Positions 22,620 through 30,832 of a stretch of DNA of 64,000 bases are shown here, in pieces (within the stretch, counting starts at the first letter, position 1; every line of letters starts with the position of its first letter). Position numbers and translations under genes: made by a program. The DNA lies in the NCBI GenBank assembly GCA_035544215.1, contig DATKHY010000007.1, positions 248,001-312,000 on the forward strand, read 5' to 3'. Source of the DNA: Candidatus Binatia bacterium. Its GTDB lineage: Bacteria; Vulcanimicrobiota; Vulcanimicrobiia; Vulcanimicrobiales; Vulcanimicrobiaceae. Under the pieces are notes generated by a model. That model ran no database searches and had not been told where the DNA came from. It saw nothing but the letters and a program-made list of their open reading frames with translations.

Positions 22620-23868
22620 CCTGAGCCCGTCGAAGGACAATGGGAAGCCCTGCTTTGACGACCATTGCGGCGAGGTTGCCGCCGAACTGCCAGCCGAACT
22701 CGTCGGGCGAGCTGATCTGCAATGCGACGAAGTCGGCTCGGTCGCCGGCGCGCATGCGTCCGGCGCCGATGCGTAAAGAGTGTGCTGCCGCGCGCGTCAC
22801 GGCGTAGAGCGCCTCGGCGGCGCTCAGGCCGAAGATCGTGCGGCCGAAATACGCGACGGTCTGCAGGTTGAAGCACGGTGAGGTTCCCGGATTGTAGTCG
22901 CTCGCGAGCGCGACGATGCCGCCTGCCTCCAGCAGCTCGCGCACCGGCGCATGGTGTGGAAGGCCGAGATACGCGATCGTTGAGGGGCACGCGACGGTCA
23001 CGATACCGCGCTCGGTTATGGCGCCCACATCGTACTTTCGAATAAAGTTGCAGTGATCGACGGCGTCGACGTCGAGCCTCGCCGCCATCTCGGCCGCACC
23101 GCCGTAGGCCATCTCGTCGCAGTGCACCCGCAGGCGCATCCCATGCAGTCGCGCCGCGTCGAGGTACCGCCGCGTCTGCTCCGGCGAAAAGAAGCCCGGC
23201 TCGCAGAACGCGTCGGCGTACGCGGCGCCATGCGCGGCGGCAGCGGGGATGACCTGGTCGATCAGATAGTCGACAAACGGCTCTTCGCGGATGAACTCGG
23301 GCGGCAGCGCGTGCGCGCCGAGGAACGTCGGCACGAGTCGCGGGGAATCCGGATCGTCGCGATGCTGTGCGATTAGGTCGAGCAGCGCCGACTCGCCGGG
23401 CTTGTGCAATGCGTAACCCGTCTTCGTCTCGAGGGTCGTCGTGCCGTGCGCTAGGATCGTGCGCAGCCGCGGGCCCACCGTGCGTTCGTAGAATTCGGCC
23501 GGGTCGAGCAGCGCCTGGCGGGTTCGCTCGATCGTGTACGCCATGCCGAGTGGCGGCGGCTCGCCGCGCAGCCGCGCGGCGAAATCCGGCTCGCGATCTC
23601 CGGCGAAGAGCGGATGCGCGTGCGCGTCGACGAGTCCCGGCACGATCACGCAATCGCGGAGGTCGATTATGTCATCCTGAGCCTTGTCACCCTTAGCTTG
23701 TCGAAGGGCTGAGGACGGCACGACCTCGCGAATGCGGCCGTCTTCTACCACGATCGCGGCGTCGTCCATGCGCCCGAGTGAATCGAAATCGATTCCCGCT
23801 TGCGCCGCGTCGGTGTCGCAGGTGACGACCGTCTTTGCGCGGACGACGAACCCGTGAGGCTGGGCCAC
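22609..23868 (-). CDS. hutI: Imidazolonepropionase
   Basis: HutI opens the ring of 4-imidazolone-5-propionate to give N-formimino-L-glutamate. The 419-residue amidohydrolase has the metal site DAHAHPLFAGDRE near residue 80, the substrate Tyr/Thr region TTTLETKTGYALHKPGE, the Zn ligand in VHCDEMAYGG, and ALASDYNPGTSPCFNLQ with the late metal Asp. Residues 51-66 (PSSALRQAKGDKAQDD) do not belong to the family pattern. They are the translation of a repeat element inserted in frame just before the metal motif. The last ~10 residues also come from a repeat. Both sites are near or outside the barrel, so activity is probably kept. Confidence 0.95.
   Translation of the reverse strand: MAQPHGFVVRAKTVVTCDTDAAQAGIDFDSLGRMDDAAIVVEDGRIREVVPSSALRQAKGDKAQDDIIDLRDCVIVPGLVDAHAHPLFAGDREPDFAARLRGEPPPLGMAYTIERTRQALLDPAEFYERTVGPRLRTILAHGTTTLETKTGYALHKPGESALLDLIAQHRDDPDSPRLVPTFLGAHALPPEFIREEPFVDYLIDQVIPAAAAHGAAYADAFCEPGFFSPEQTRRYLDAARLHGMRLRVHCDEMAYGGAAEMAARLDVDAVDHCNFIRKYDVGAITERGIVTVACPSTIAYLGLPHHAPVRELLEAGGIVALASDYNPGTSPCFNLQTVAYFGRTIFGLSAAEALYAVTRAAAHSLRIGAGRMRAGDRADFVALQISSPDEFGWQFGGNLAAMVVKAGLPIVLRRAQDGS
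22615..22637. repeat. CTTCGA...CAGGATG repeat, copy at the hutI/hutF junction
   Basis: On the minus strand the element reads CCTTCGACGGGCTCAGGATGG, a member of the dispersed CTTCGA-n-CTCAGGATGAC repeat family. It spans the overlap of hutI and hutF. In the hutI frame it encodes the last residues (LRRAQDGS), which lie beyond the normal HutI end. In the other frame its ATG is the hutF start. Confidence 0.7.
23671..23717. repeat. CTTCGA...CAGGATGAC repeat inside hutI
   Basis: The minus strand reads CCTCAGCCCTTCGACAAGCT, then AAGGGTGACAAGGCTCAGGATGAC, a two-arm member of the repeat family. It is read in frame within hutI as residues 51-66, between the N-terminal beta-domain and the metal-binding segment. 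Confidence 0.75.
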
Positions 23869-23930
23869 AGCGCGTGCATCCGCCGCGGCGGTCGCGGCGC
23901 CCTCCAGACCTCACTTGAATTGCGCGGTTA

Positions 23931-24521
23931 CTAGAGCTTGATCTCGCCGGCCGAGGCCGCGAGAAACCGTTCGATGCGGTAGCGCAGCTCCGCGCGTCCG
24001 ACGCCTCCGACCAAGTCGCAATAGAGGTAGCCCTTCGGGGTCACGAAGAGCGTCACCGGAAAGTTAAGGTCGGACTGCCTCCGTGCACCGACCTCCAGCG
24101 CCGTAACGAATGAGCCGTCGGCATCCATCGCGATAGGGAACGTGATGCCGTAGCGCTTCCGAAATGCGCGCACGGTATCGTCTTTTTCGCTGCTGTTGAT
24201 TCCAACGACGGCGAGGCCGCGTGCGGCGTAGTCCGCCGCCGCTTCGATGACGTAGGGCATTTCTCGGTTACAAGGACCGCACCAGGTTGCAAAGATGTTT
24301 AACAAGACGGCCTGACCGCGATACTTCGCCAGATCGAAATCCGGGCCGTCCAGGACGCGCATATTCAAGCCCAAAGGCCGGTCGTACGGGAGAGCGGGGC
24401 TTACGTCGCACTCGCTCCACTTATCGGATGCTGGAGCCGGCGATCCGGTCGGCGACGGCAATGGCGACGCGCCGCTCGTGAATGCAAACGCAAGCAGTTT
24501 GAGAAACTCGCTCCGATCCAT
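23931..24521 (-). CDS. TlpA-like thioredoxin-fold protein, exported
   Basis: Periplasmic thiol-disulfide oxidoreductase of 196 residues. Residues 1-32 form a signal-like N-terminus rich in Ser/Pro (SPLPSPTGSPAPAS), which may include a membrane anchor. The active site ATWCGPC sits in NIFATWCGPCNREMP at about residues 75-90, and the cis-Pro loop is NFPVTLFV. The insertion SSEKDDTVRAFRKRYG before the cis-Pro is typical of TlpA/ResA proteins. The start ATG is 24521; longer readings run into the divergent GNAT gene. TlpA/ResA proteins reduce cytochrome c apoproteins or other exported thiols. No cytochrome gene is adjacent, and it splits the hut genes without an obvious link. Confidence 0.88.
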   Translation of the reverse strand: MDRSEFLKLLAFAFTSGASPLPSPTGSPAPASDKWSECDVSPALPYDRPLGLNMRVLDGPDFDLAKYRGQAVLLNIFATWCGPCNREMPYVIEAAADYAARGLAVVGINSSEKDDTVRAFRKRYGITFPIAMDADGSFVTALEVGARRQSDLNFPVTLFVTPKGYLYCDLVGGVGRAELRYRIERFLAASAGEIKL

Positions 24522-24584
24522 TCGCTCGTGGAGATTGTCGCGCGGCGGCGAAACTCCTTGGCCGTGGCAACGAAGCCGGCGTCC

Positions 24585-25097
24585 ATGAGGATTCGCCCCG
24601 CGACCCTCGCTGACGCGGGCGGAATCGCTCGCGTGCACGTGGCCGCATGGCAGGACAACTATCGCGGACTGATCGCCGACTCGATCATGGAAGTTCGAAC
24701 GATTGAGCGGCGGCAGGCGCTCTGGCTAAAGGTGCTGAGCGAAGCTATTGCGCTGGTCTTCGTAGCCGACGACTGCCGCACGGTCGCCGGCTTTGTGAGC
24801 GCGATACCGCTGACTCCGCCGATGGACGGCTTCGACGCTTACTTGCAGGCGATCTACCTCCGATCGGAGTCGAAGTCACAGGGCATCGGCAGGGCGCTGG
24901 TGCGGGCAGTAGCCGGGGCGCTCACCGCAAAGGGCTGCTCGAATCTCGTGTTGCGGACGCTGCGGCTCGGTGACGCGCGCGGCTTCTATGAACGGCTCGG
25001 CGCGCGTCTCGTTCCGAATGGCTTCGCCCTCGACGCAGGCACGTTCGACGACGTGGTGTACGCGTTCGACGAGCTTAACCGGCTAATTGTCGATTAG
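24585..25097 (+). CDS. GNAT-family N-acetyltransferase
   Basis: The 170-residue protein is a single GNAT domain. It begins MRIRPATLADAGGIARVHVAAWQ, the classic family start, carries the acetyl-CoA site as SKSQGIGRALVRAV near residue 105, and ends with ARGFYERLGARLV. The sequence 'WQDNYRGLIAD' places it in the group often annotated as RimI-like or phosphinothricin-type acetyltransferases. I chose ATG 24585; an upstream in-frame start at 24528 adds a charged stretch overlapping the promoter region of tlpA. Its substrate is unknown. It is divergent from tlpA, with a 63-base shared gap. Confidence 0.88.
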   Translation: MRIRPATLADAGGIARVHVAAWQDNYRGLIADSIMEVRTIERRQALWLKVLSEAIALVFVADDCRTVAGFVSAIPLTPPMDGFDAYLQAIYLRSESKSQGIGRALVRAVAGALTAKGCSNLVLRTLRLGDARGFYERLGARLVPNGFALDAGTFDDVVYAFDELNRLIVD

Positions 25098-25112
25098 CTA
25101 CCCCGTCTCCGT

Positions 25113-25150
25113 CCTTCGAGACGCGCGCTTCGCGCGCTCCTCAGGATGAC
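25113..25150. repeat. CTTCGA...CAGGATGAC repeat with GC hairpin
   Basis: The plus strand reads CCTTCGAGACGCGCGCTTCG, then CGCGCTCCTCAGGATGAC. The centre can fold (GCGCG around CTT). It fills the 61-base gap between the converging GNAT and hutU genes, where a hairpin could end transcripts, although no T-run follows. Confidence 0.7.
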
Positions 25151-25158
25151 ATTGGGAG

Positions 25159-26817
25159 TCAGAGGCGCCAGTCGATGCCTTTCGCCTCCGCGGTTTCTAT
25201 GGCGATCTCGTAGCCGGCGTCGGCGTGGCGCACGACGCCCATCCCGGGATCCGTGGTGAGCACGCAGGCGAGGCGCTCGCGGGCTTCGTCGCTGCCGTCC
25301 GCGACGACGACCATCCCAGCGTGCAGGCTGTAACCGATGCCGACGCCACCGCCGTGGTGGAAGCTCACCCAGTGTGCGCCGGCTGCGGTGTTGAGCAGCG
25401 CGTTGAGGACCGGCCAGTCGGCGATCGCGTCGCTGCCGTCGCGCATGCCTTCGGTCTCGCGGTATGGCGAGGCGACGCTGCCGGTGTCGAGGTGGTCACG
25501 CCCGATCACGATCGGCGCCTTGATCTCGCCGCTTCGCACCAGCTCATTGAACGCGAGGCCCGCCTTGGCGCGATCGCCGTAGCCGAGCCAGCAGATGCGC
25601 GCCGGCAGTCCCTGGAATGCGACGCGCTCGCGCGCGAGCCGGATCCAGCGGGCCAGCGATGCGTTTTCCGGGAAAAGCTCGAGCAGCTTGGCGTCACAGC
25701 GCGCGATGTCGGATTCGTCGCCCGATAGCGCGACGAAGCGAAACGGGCCTGAGCCGCGGCAGAACAGCGGCCGAATAAACGCGGGCACGAATCCTGGGAA
25801 CGCGAAGGCGCGGGCGAAGCCGGCGCGCTGCGCCTCCGTGCGGATGTTGTTGCCGTAATCGAACACGACCGCGCCGGCGTCAAGATACCGCACCATCGCC
25901 CGCACATGCACGCCGCAGCTCTCCAATGCGCGCCGCTGATACTCGTCGGGATGGCTTTTGCGCAGCGCGTACGCCTCCTCCAGCGTCACGCCGGCCGGCA
26001 CGTAGCCGTCGAGCAGGTCGTGCGCGGACGTCTGATCGGTCACCGCGTCGGGACGGACGCCGAGATCGTACAATGCCGGGAATTCCACCGCGGCGTTCCC
26101 TTCGTAGCCCACCGATAGCGCCTGGCGGGCGCGGCGCGCTCGCTCGACCTCGCGCAGCGCCTCGTCGCGCGATGCCGCGACGCGATCGAGGTAGCGCAGC
26201 TCGCGGCGGCGCTCCAGGCGGGACCGATCCACGTCGACGATGAGACACACGCCGCCGTTCATCGTCACCGCGAGGGGTTGCGCGCCGCCCATTCCGCCGA
26301 CGCCGGCGGTCAACGTGACGCGCCCTTGCAGCGAGCCGCCGAAATGCTGGCGGGCGAGCTCGGCAAACGTCTCGTAGGTTCCCTGGAGGATGCCCTGCGT
26401 GCCGATGTAGATCCACGAGCCGGCCGTCATCTGGCCGTACATCGTCAGTCCTTTGGCTTCGAGCTCGCGAAAGACGCTCCAATCCGCCCACTTGGGTACG
26501 AGATTCGCGTTGGCGATCAAGACGCGCGGTGCACGCGCGTGCGTCTTCCAGACGGCGACGGGCTTGCCGCTCTGCACGACGAGCGTCTCGTCGTTGGATA
26601 GGCGTCGCAGCGTCCGGACGATGGCGTCGAAGGCCTCCCACGAGCGCGCCGCGCGTCCGTTGCCTCCATACACGACGAGGTCGTCGGGCCGCTCGGCGAC
26701 CTGCGGGTCGAGATTGTTCATCAACATGCGCAGCGCCGCTTCTTGCGGCCATCCCTTACACGAAAGCTCGATGCCGCGCGGCGCGCGGACGGCGCGAGCT
26801 CCAACGACGGTACTCAT
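25159..26817 (-). CDS. hutU: Urocanate hydratase
   Basis: HutU converts urocanate to 4-imidazolone-5-propionate using tightly bound NAD+. The 552-residue protein is full length for the family. Typical segments are [12 protein letters not shown] and [15 protein letters not shown] near the N-terminus, [13 protein letters not shown], the NAD-binding [14 protein letters not shown] (about residue 185), '[12 protein letters not shown]', the active-site region [20 protein letters not shown] with its conserved Cys, and [15 protein letters not shown] near the C-terminus. The ATG at 26817 is followed directly by normal family sequence. It lies between the TonB receptor and the GNAT gene and shares the hut pathway with hutH and hutI. 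Confidence 0.97.
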   Translation of the reverse strand: MSTVVGARAVRAPRGIELSCKGWPQEAALRMLMNNLDPQVAERPDDLVVYGGNGRAARSWEAFDAIVRTLRRLSNDETLVVQSGKPVAVWKTHARAPRVLIANANLVPKWADWSVFRELEAKGLTMYGQMTAGSWIYIGTQGILQGTYETFAELARQHFGGSLQGRVTLTAGVGGMGGAQPLAVTMNGGVCLIVDVDRSRLERRRELRYLDRVAASRDEALREVERARRARQALSVGYEGNAAVEFPALYDLGVRPDAVTDQTSAHDLLDGYVPAGVTLEEAYALRKSHPDEYQRRALESCGVHVRAMVRYLDAGAVVFDYGNNIRTEAQRAGFARAFAFPGFVPAFIRPLFCRGSGPFRFVALSGDESDIARCDAKLLELFPENASLARWIRLARERVAFQGLPARICWLGYGDRAKAGLAFNELVRSGEIKAPIVIGRDHLDTGSVASPYRETEGMRDGSDAIADWPVLNALLNTAAGAHWVSFHHGGGVGIGYSLHAGMVVVADGSDEARERLACVLTTDPGMGVVRHADAGYEIAIETAEAKGIDWRL

Positions 26818-26830
26818 GTGCGTCTCTTCG

Positions 26831-26903
26831 CCCTTCGACGGAGCCTGTCCTGAGCATCACGCCCGTCCTTCGACCGCGGTACTCCGTGCCTCGCTCAGGA
26901 TGA
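26831..26903. repeat. Compound CTTCGA...CAGGATGAC repeat upstream of hutU and the receptor gene
   Basis: Two arms are visible on the plus strand: CCCTTCGACGGAGCCTGTCC, continuing TGAGC, and CCTTCGACC, a spacer, then GCTCAGGATGAC. It occupies most of the 115-base divergent gap between hutU and the TonB-dependent receptor, so it sits where both promoters or leaders should be. Confidence 0.7.
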
Positions 26904-26932
26904 CAAAGTTTGAACCCAACGAAGAAAAGTCC

Positions 26933-29900
26933 ATGAGAAGCGCGCTGCGGAGTTTTCTTTTCTGTCTTGCGGTGGCCGGCGGGTTTGTTTTCGCTTCGGC
27001 CCCGGTTCTGGCGGGAACGACCGGGACGCTAGCCGGAATCGTAGTGAACAGCTCGGGAGCGCCCTTGGCGGGCGCGCTCGTCACGGCCGCCAGCCCGTCG
27101 CAGACGGTCACCGTCACGACGGACGCATCGGGGCGCTTTACGTTCCTGTCGCTGGCTCCGGACACGTATTCGATCTCGGCCGGGAAGCAGGGCTTCGAGA
27201 CAGCGTCGATCACCGGCGTTTCGGTGTTCGCGGATCAGGTTCAAACGCTCCGGGTTACGCTCGCACCGTCGCTTAAGACGATTGCCCGGGTGACGGCGCG
27301 CTCGACGATGGACCTAGTCAAGCCGGGAACGACGACGGACGTCTACTCGGTCAACTCGACGGTGACGCAGGCTGCGGCCGGCGTGGGCGGCGGTGGTAAT
27401 CTCAACAACGCATATTCGGCCATCGCGACGGTCCCCGGCGTCTTCGTGCCGCCCAACCAACAAGGCTGGGATCAGACGGTCTATATCCGCGGCGGCAACT
27501 TCGACCAGGTCGGCTACGAGTTCGACGGGGTGCCGGTGAACCGCTCGTTCGACAACTATCCGGGTGGCACGGCCGGAACGCTCGGCCAGCAAGAGTTACA
27601 GGTTTACGCGGGCGGCGGAACCGCGGGCGAGAGCGCGACCGGCCTGGCCGGTTTTATCAATCAGGTCATCAAGACGGGGACCTTCCCCGGATACGCTACC
27701 GCTAGCGGCGGGATCGGAAGCACGACGTACTACCACAACCTGCAGTTCGAGGTCGGCGGGGCGACGCCGAACCGAATGTTCTCATATTATCTCGGTGTCG
27801 GCGGTTACAATCAGGATTACCGCTACCTCGATCAGTTCAACGGCTCGAACCTAGGACTCGTCTGGGGCTATCCGGCGATCGCGTTCAACACGACGAGTCT
27901 CTACTTCGGCGGCGTCTATCCGATCTGCGGCTACATCCCGCCTACGGGCAACAACTATTACAACGGCCCCAACCCGTCGCCGATTTGGGATCCGTTTACG
28001 CTCAGCCCCGGACAGTTCGGTTACGAAAAGCGGCCCGTCAACACGCTCAACAGCGGGGGCCTCGGCAACGATCCCGGCTGCTATCAAACCATCACGCCGG
28101 CGTACTCGGCGTTCGGCGTATCCAACCTCGCCGACCGTGAGAGCGTCGCCAACATCCATATCGGCGTGCCCCACCACCGCGACGCGGGACGCGACGACAT
28201 CCAGGTGCTGTACAACATCACCTCCCTGCAGACGCAGTTCTACAGCTCGCAGAACGATCTGGGACCGAACATCATCACCCAGCTCAGCGAACTCTTCAAC
28301 AACAACAAGCACGCATCGTATCCGGTTCCCGAGGTCTGGCCGGATTTCGTCACCTGGCCGAGCGGAACGAGCTTCGGACAGAGCGCCGTTGGCCTATCGC
28401 CCATTCCCTACTTTGCGCCGAGCTCGCCGGGAAACCGCTGCGCGAACGTCAACCCGTACCAATTCCCGGGAACGGCGCCGATCATTCGCGGTGCGTGTCC
28501 GGGCGGAAAGTGGTCGGCGGTGCCGCCCGACAACCGCGACTCGTACTGGAACAACGCCGGGATCGCTAAGATCCAATATCAGCACAACATGGGATCGAAC
28601 GCCTACTTCAGGATCTACGGCTACTCGTTCTACTCGGACTGGCTGCAGGCCAGCGCGCTCAGCTACGGCACGCCGTTCTTCGGCTTCGGCGCGCTCAGCT
28701 ACGATTACGAGCTCGAGTCGCACACGCGCGGCCTTTCGTTCTCGTTCGCCGACCAATTGAGCTCGCAGCATCTCTTCACGTTCGACACGAACTACACGAC
28801 CGCAACCACGAACCGCTACAACAGCACGATGTTCAACAACGGCCTGGGCACCAGCGCGACCAGCCTCACCAACGGTAAGGAATGTTTCGCGATGTACACC
28901 GGCAGCGTGTATCCGGGCGGGCAGGTATATAAGGCCGGCCAGCCGGCGCCGTGCAACAGCAACTTCGGCAACGGCTACAGCACCCTCACGAGCGGCAGCT
29001 TCGGCGATCCTATCGACGCCGGCGTATGCGCGCAAAGCTACAACTGCTTGACGAAGCTGCCCGCCGGCGCCTCGTGGCAGGTGACGTATACGGGCAACTC
29101 CGGCTTCGTCAACAACGTCGTTCCGAATTTCACGGCGATCGCGCTGCAAGACTTGTGGACGCCGACCGACAGGCTCAACGTCAATCTGGGCCTGCGCGAC
29201 GAGATCTACGAATACAACCTCTCGAACACGTCCAACAACGGCCAGAACTTCTGGTTCCTGGCCGGCCAGCGCGAGTTCTGCTACAACCCCGTGACGCTCG
29301 CGCCGTATTTCATCCCGCAGCCGCCGGCCAGCGGACAGCCGGCCGTGCCGTTCATCGGCTTCAACTGCCCGATCGACCGGTCCATCCCGGCGCACCCGGT
29401 GCAGACCGTGCATCCCGACGGCCAAGATGGGCACCTGCTGCTCAGCAACAGCTACACGCCGACGCTGGCCGACTACGCGTTCACGCCGAGCCTCGGAGCG
29501 ACGTACACGCTCAACCCGGACACGGTGCTACGTTTCTCGGCGGGCCGGTACGCGCAAGAGCCGGAGACCTACCAAGTTCAGTACAACGCCAAGGACAACA
29601 ACCTCGCCTACGACCTCTTCCAGGCGTTTTGGCAGTACGGCTACACGACGCCGAAGCACGATCCGCTCGTGCAGTATTCCGACAACTACGACGCGTCGTA
29701 CGAGCGGCGGTTCAAGGGAACCGATATGTCGATCAAGATCACGCCGTACTATCGCTACGCGACCAATCAGATCTACAGCATCGGACTCCCCTTCGGCCTT
29801 TCGGGGGGCCTCAACACCGGGGTCGAGCGCGTCGACGGCTTCGAGACCGAGTTCACCAAGGGCGACTTCAACAAGAACGGGCTGTCGTTCCTGATTTCGT

Positions 29901-30832
29901 ACACATACACGAACGCCGCCGAGCGGTGGGCCAACTATCCCGGCACGACCCTGAACCCCATCGATCCCTACAATCAGGACATCGCCAACTACAACGGCCT
30001 GACCAAGGCGGGCGGCGGATCGCGCTGCTACGAGAACGACAGCGTCGGCAACGTCTATCCCGACCCGAAGTGCATCCAGCTCAAGCCCGGCTACAACCCG
30101 CCGATCTCAAATCCGTATTACGGCATGCCGTCGCAGCCGCTGCTCGATCGCAATGGCTGGTACCCCGTCGGCTTGGATTTCGCCTACCTCTCTCCGAACG
30201 TGCTTACTGCGCTCGTGAACTACCGGCACAATCGCTTCTATATCACGCCCGCGCTGACGTTCAACGAAGGATCGCTCTACGGCAGTCCCGGCGATGTCTT
30301 AGGCAACGACCCGCGCGTGTGCGCCGGGAACTCCGCAGGCTTCATCAACTCGCCGATCCACACGAAGAATCCGCTGCAGGCCGACTACACGACCTGCTTC
30401 CTGTCCGCCACGCAGAACGGCACGTCGCCCGGCGAGTTCTTCATCCCTAACCCGGAGACGGGCACCTTCGACGGATTCGGCGCTTTCCGTCAGCCGAACC
30501 AATTGAACTTCGGCCTCCAGATCGGCTATCAGCTCACGCCGCGGGTGAGGGTCAACGCGCTCTTGGCCAACCTAGTGAACGCGTGCTTCGGCGGCTCGTC
30601 CGAGCCTTGGACGAAGCAGTTCCCGCCGAACAGCTACACGTGCGGCTATCAGTCGAACTTCTACTACGTCTCGAACTTTTACAACGGGACGTCGCCGAAC
30701 GACCGCGGGGCCAACGGCGTGCCGCTCAACGCGGCGTTCAAGCAGCCGTTCATTCCGTCGTACGCCGATACGAACGCGTTCGTGCTGCCTAACCCGTTCA
30801 ACGCGTATCTGCAGTTCAATATCACGTTGTGA
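26933..30832 (+). CDS. TonB-dependent receptor with carboxypeptidase-regulatory-like N-terminus
   Basis: Outer-membrane receptor of 1299 residues. It has a signal peptide (residues 1-29, FASAPVLAG), a CarboxypepD_reg-like beta-sandwich (GTLAGIVVNSSGAPLAGALV to about residue 115), a plug domain (AYSAIATVPGVFVP, VYIRGGNFDQVGYEFDGVPV) and a long 22-strand-type barrel rich in Tyr/Asn ending in AYLQFNITL. Such receptors import large or scarce ligands with energy from TonB-ExbBD. The ATG 26933 is preceded by GAAGAAAAG. It is transcribed divergently from hutU and converges on hutH with an 11-base overlap, so it sits inside the hut locus. An uptake role for histidine-rich peptides or a related ligand is only a guess. 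Confidence 0.92.
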   Translation: MRSALRSFLFCLAVAGGFVFASAPVLAGTTGTLAGIVVNSSGAPLAGALVTAASPSQTVTVTTDASGRFTFLSLAPDTYSISAGKQGFETASITGVSVFADQVQTLRVTLAPSLKTIARVTARSTMDLVKPGTTTDVYSVNSTVTQAAAGVGGGGNLNNAYSAIATVPGVFVPPNQQGWDQTVYIRGGNFDQVGYEFDGVPVNRSFDNYPGGTAGTLGQQELQVYAGGGTAGESATGLAGFINQVIKTGTFPGYATASGGIGSTTYYHNLQFEVGGATPNRMFSYYLGVGGYNQDYRYLDQFNGSNLGLVWGYPAIAFNTTSLYFGGVYPICGYIPPTGNNYYNGPNPSPIWDPFTLSPGQFGYEKRPVNTLNSGGLGNDPGCYQTITPAYSAFGVSNLADRESVANIHIGVPHHRDAGRDDIQVLYNITSLQTQFYSSQNDLGPNIITQLSELFNNNKHASYPVPEVWPDFVTWPSGTSFGQSAVGLSPIPYFAPSSPGNRCANVNPYQFPGTAPIIRGACPGGKWSAVPPDNRDSYWNNAGIAKIQYQHNMGSNAYFRIYGYSFYSDWLQASALSYGTPFFGFGALSYDYELESHTRGLSFSFADQLSSQHLFTFDTNYTTATTNRYNSTMFNNGLGTSATSLTNGKECFAMYTGSVYPGGQVYKAGQPAPCNSNFGNGYSTLTSGSFGDPIDAGVCAQSYNCLTKLPAGASWQVTYTGNSGFVNNVVPNFTAIALQDLWTPTDRLNVNLGLRDEIYEYNLSNTSNNGQNFWFLAGQREFCYNPVTLAPYFIPQPPASGQPAVPFIGFNCPIDRSIPAHPVQTVHPDGQDGHLLLSNSYTPTLADYAFTPSLGATYTLNPDTVLRFSAGRYAQEPETYQVQYNAKDNNLAYDLFQAFWQYGYTTPKHDPLVQYSDNYDASYERRFKGTDMSIKITPYYRYATNQIYSIGLPFGLSGGLNTGVERVDGFETEFTKGDFNKNGLSFLISYTYTNAAERWANYPGTTLNPIDPYNQDIANYNGLTKAGGGSRCYENDSVGNVYPDPKCIQLKPGYNPPISNPYYGMPSQPLLDRNGWYPVGLDFAYLSPNVLTALVNYRHNRFYITPALTFNEGSLYGSPGDVLGNDPRVCAGNSAGFINSPIHTKNPLQADYTTCFLSATQNGTSPGEFFIPNPETGTFDGFGAFRQPNQLNFGLQIGYQLTPRVRVNALLANLVNACFGGSSEPWTKQFPPNSYTCGYQSNFYYVSNFYNGTSPNDRGANGVPLNAAFKQPFIPSYADTNAFVLPNPFNAYLQFNITL

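Noticed and set aside
22079-23653. 524-codon minus-strand frame across hutF and hutI
   Set aside because: It is a third frame of the same strand, Arg-rich throughout, and both hut frames show catalytic motifs.
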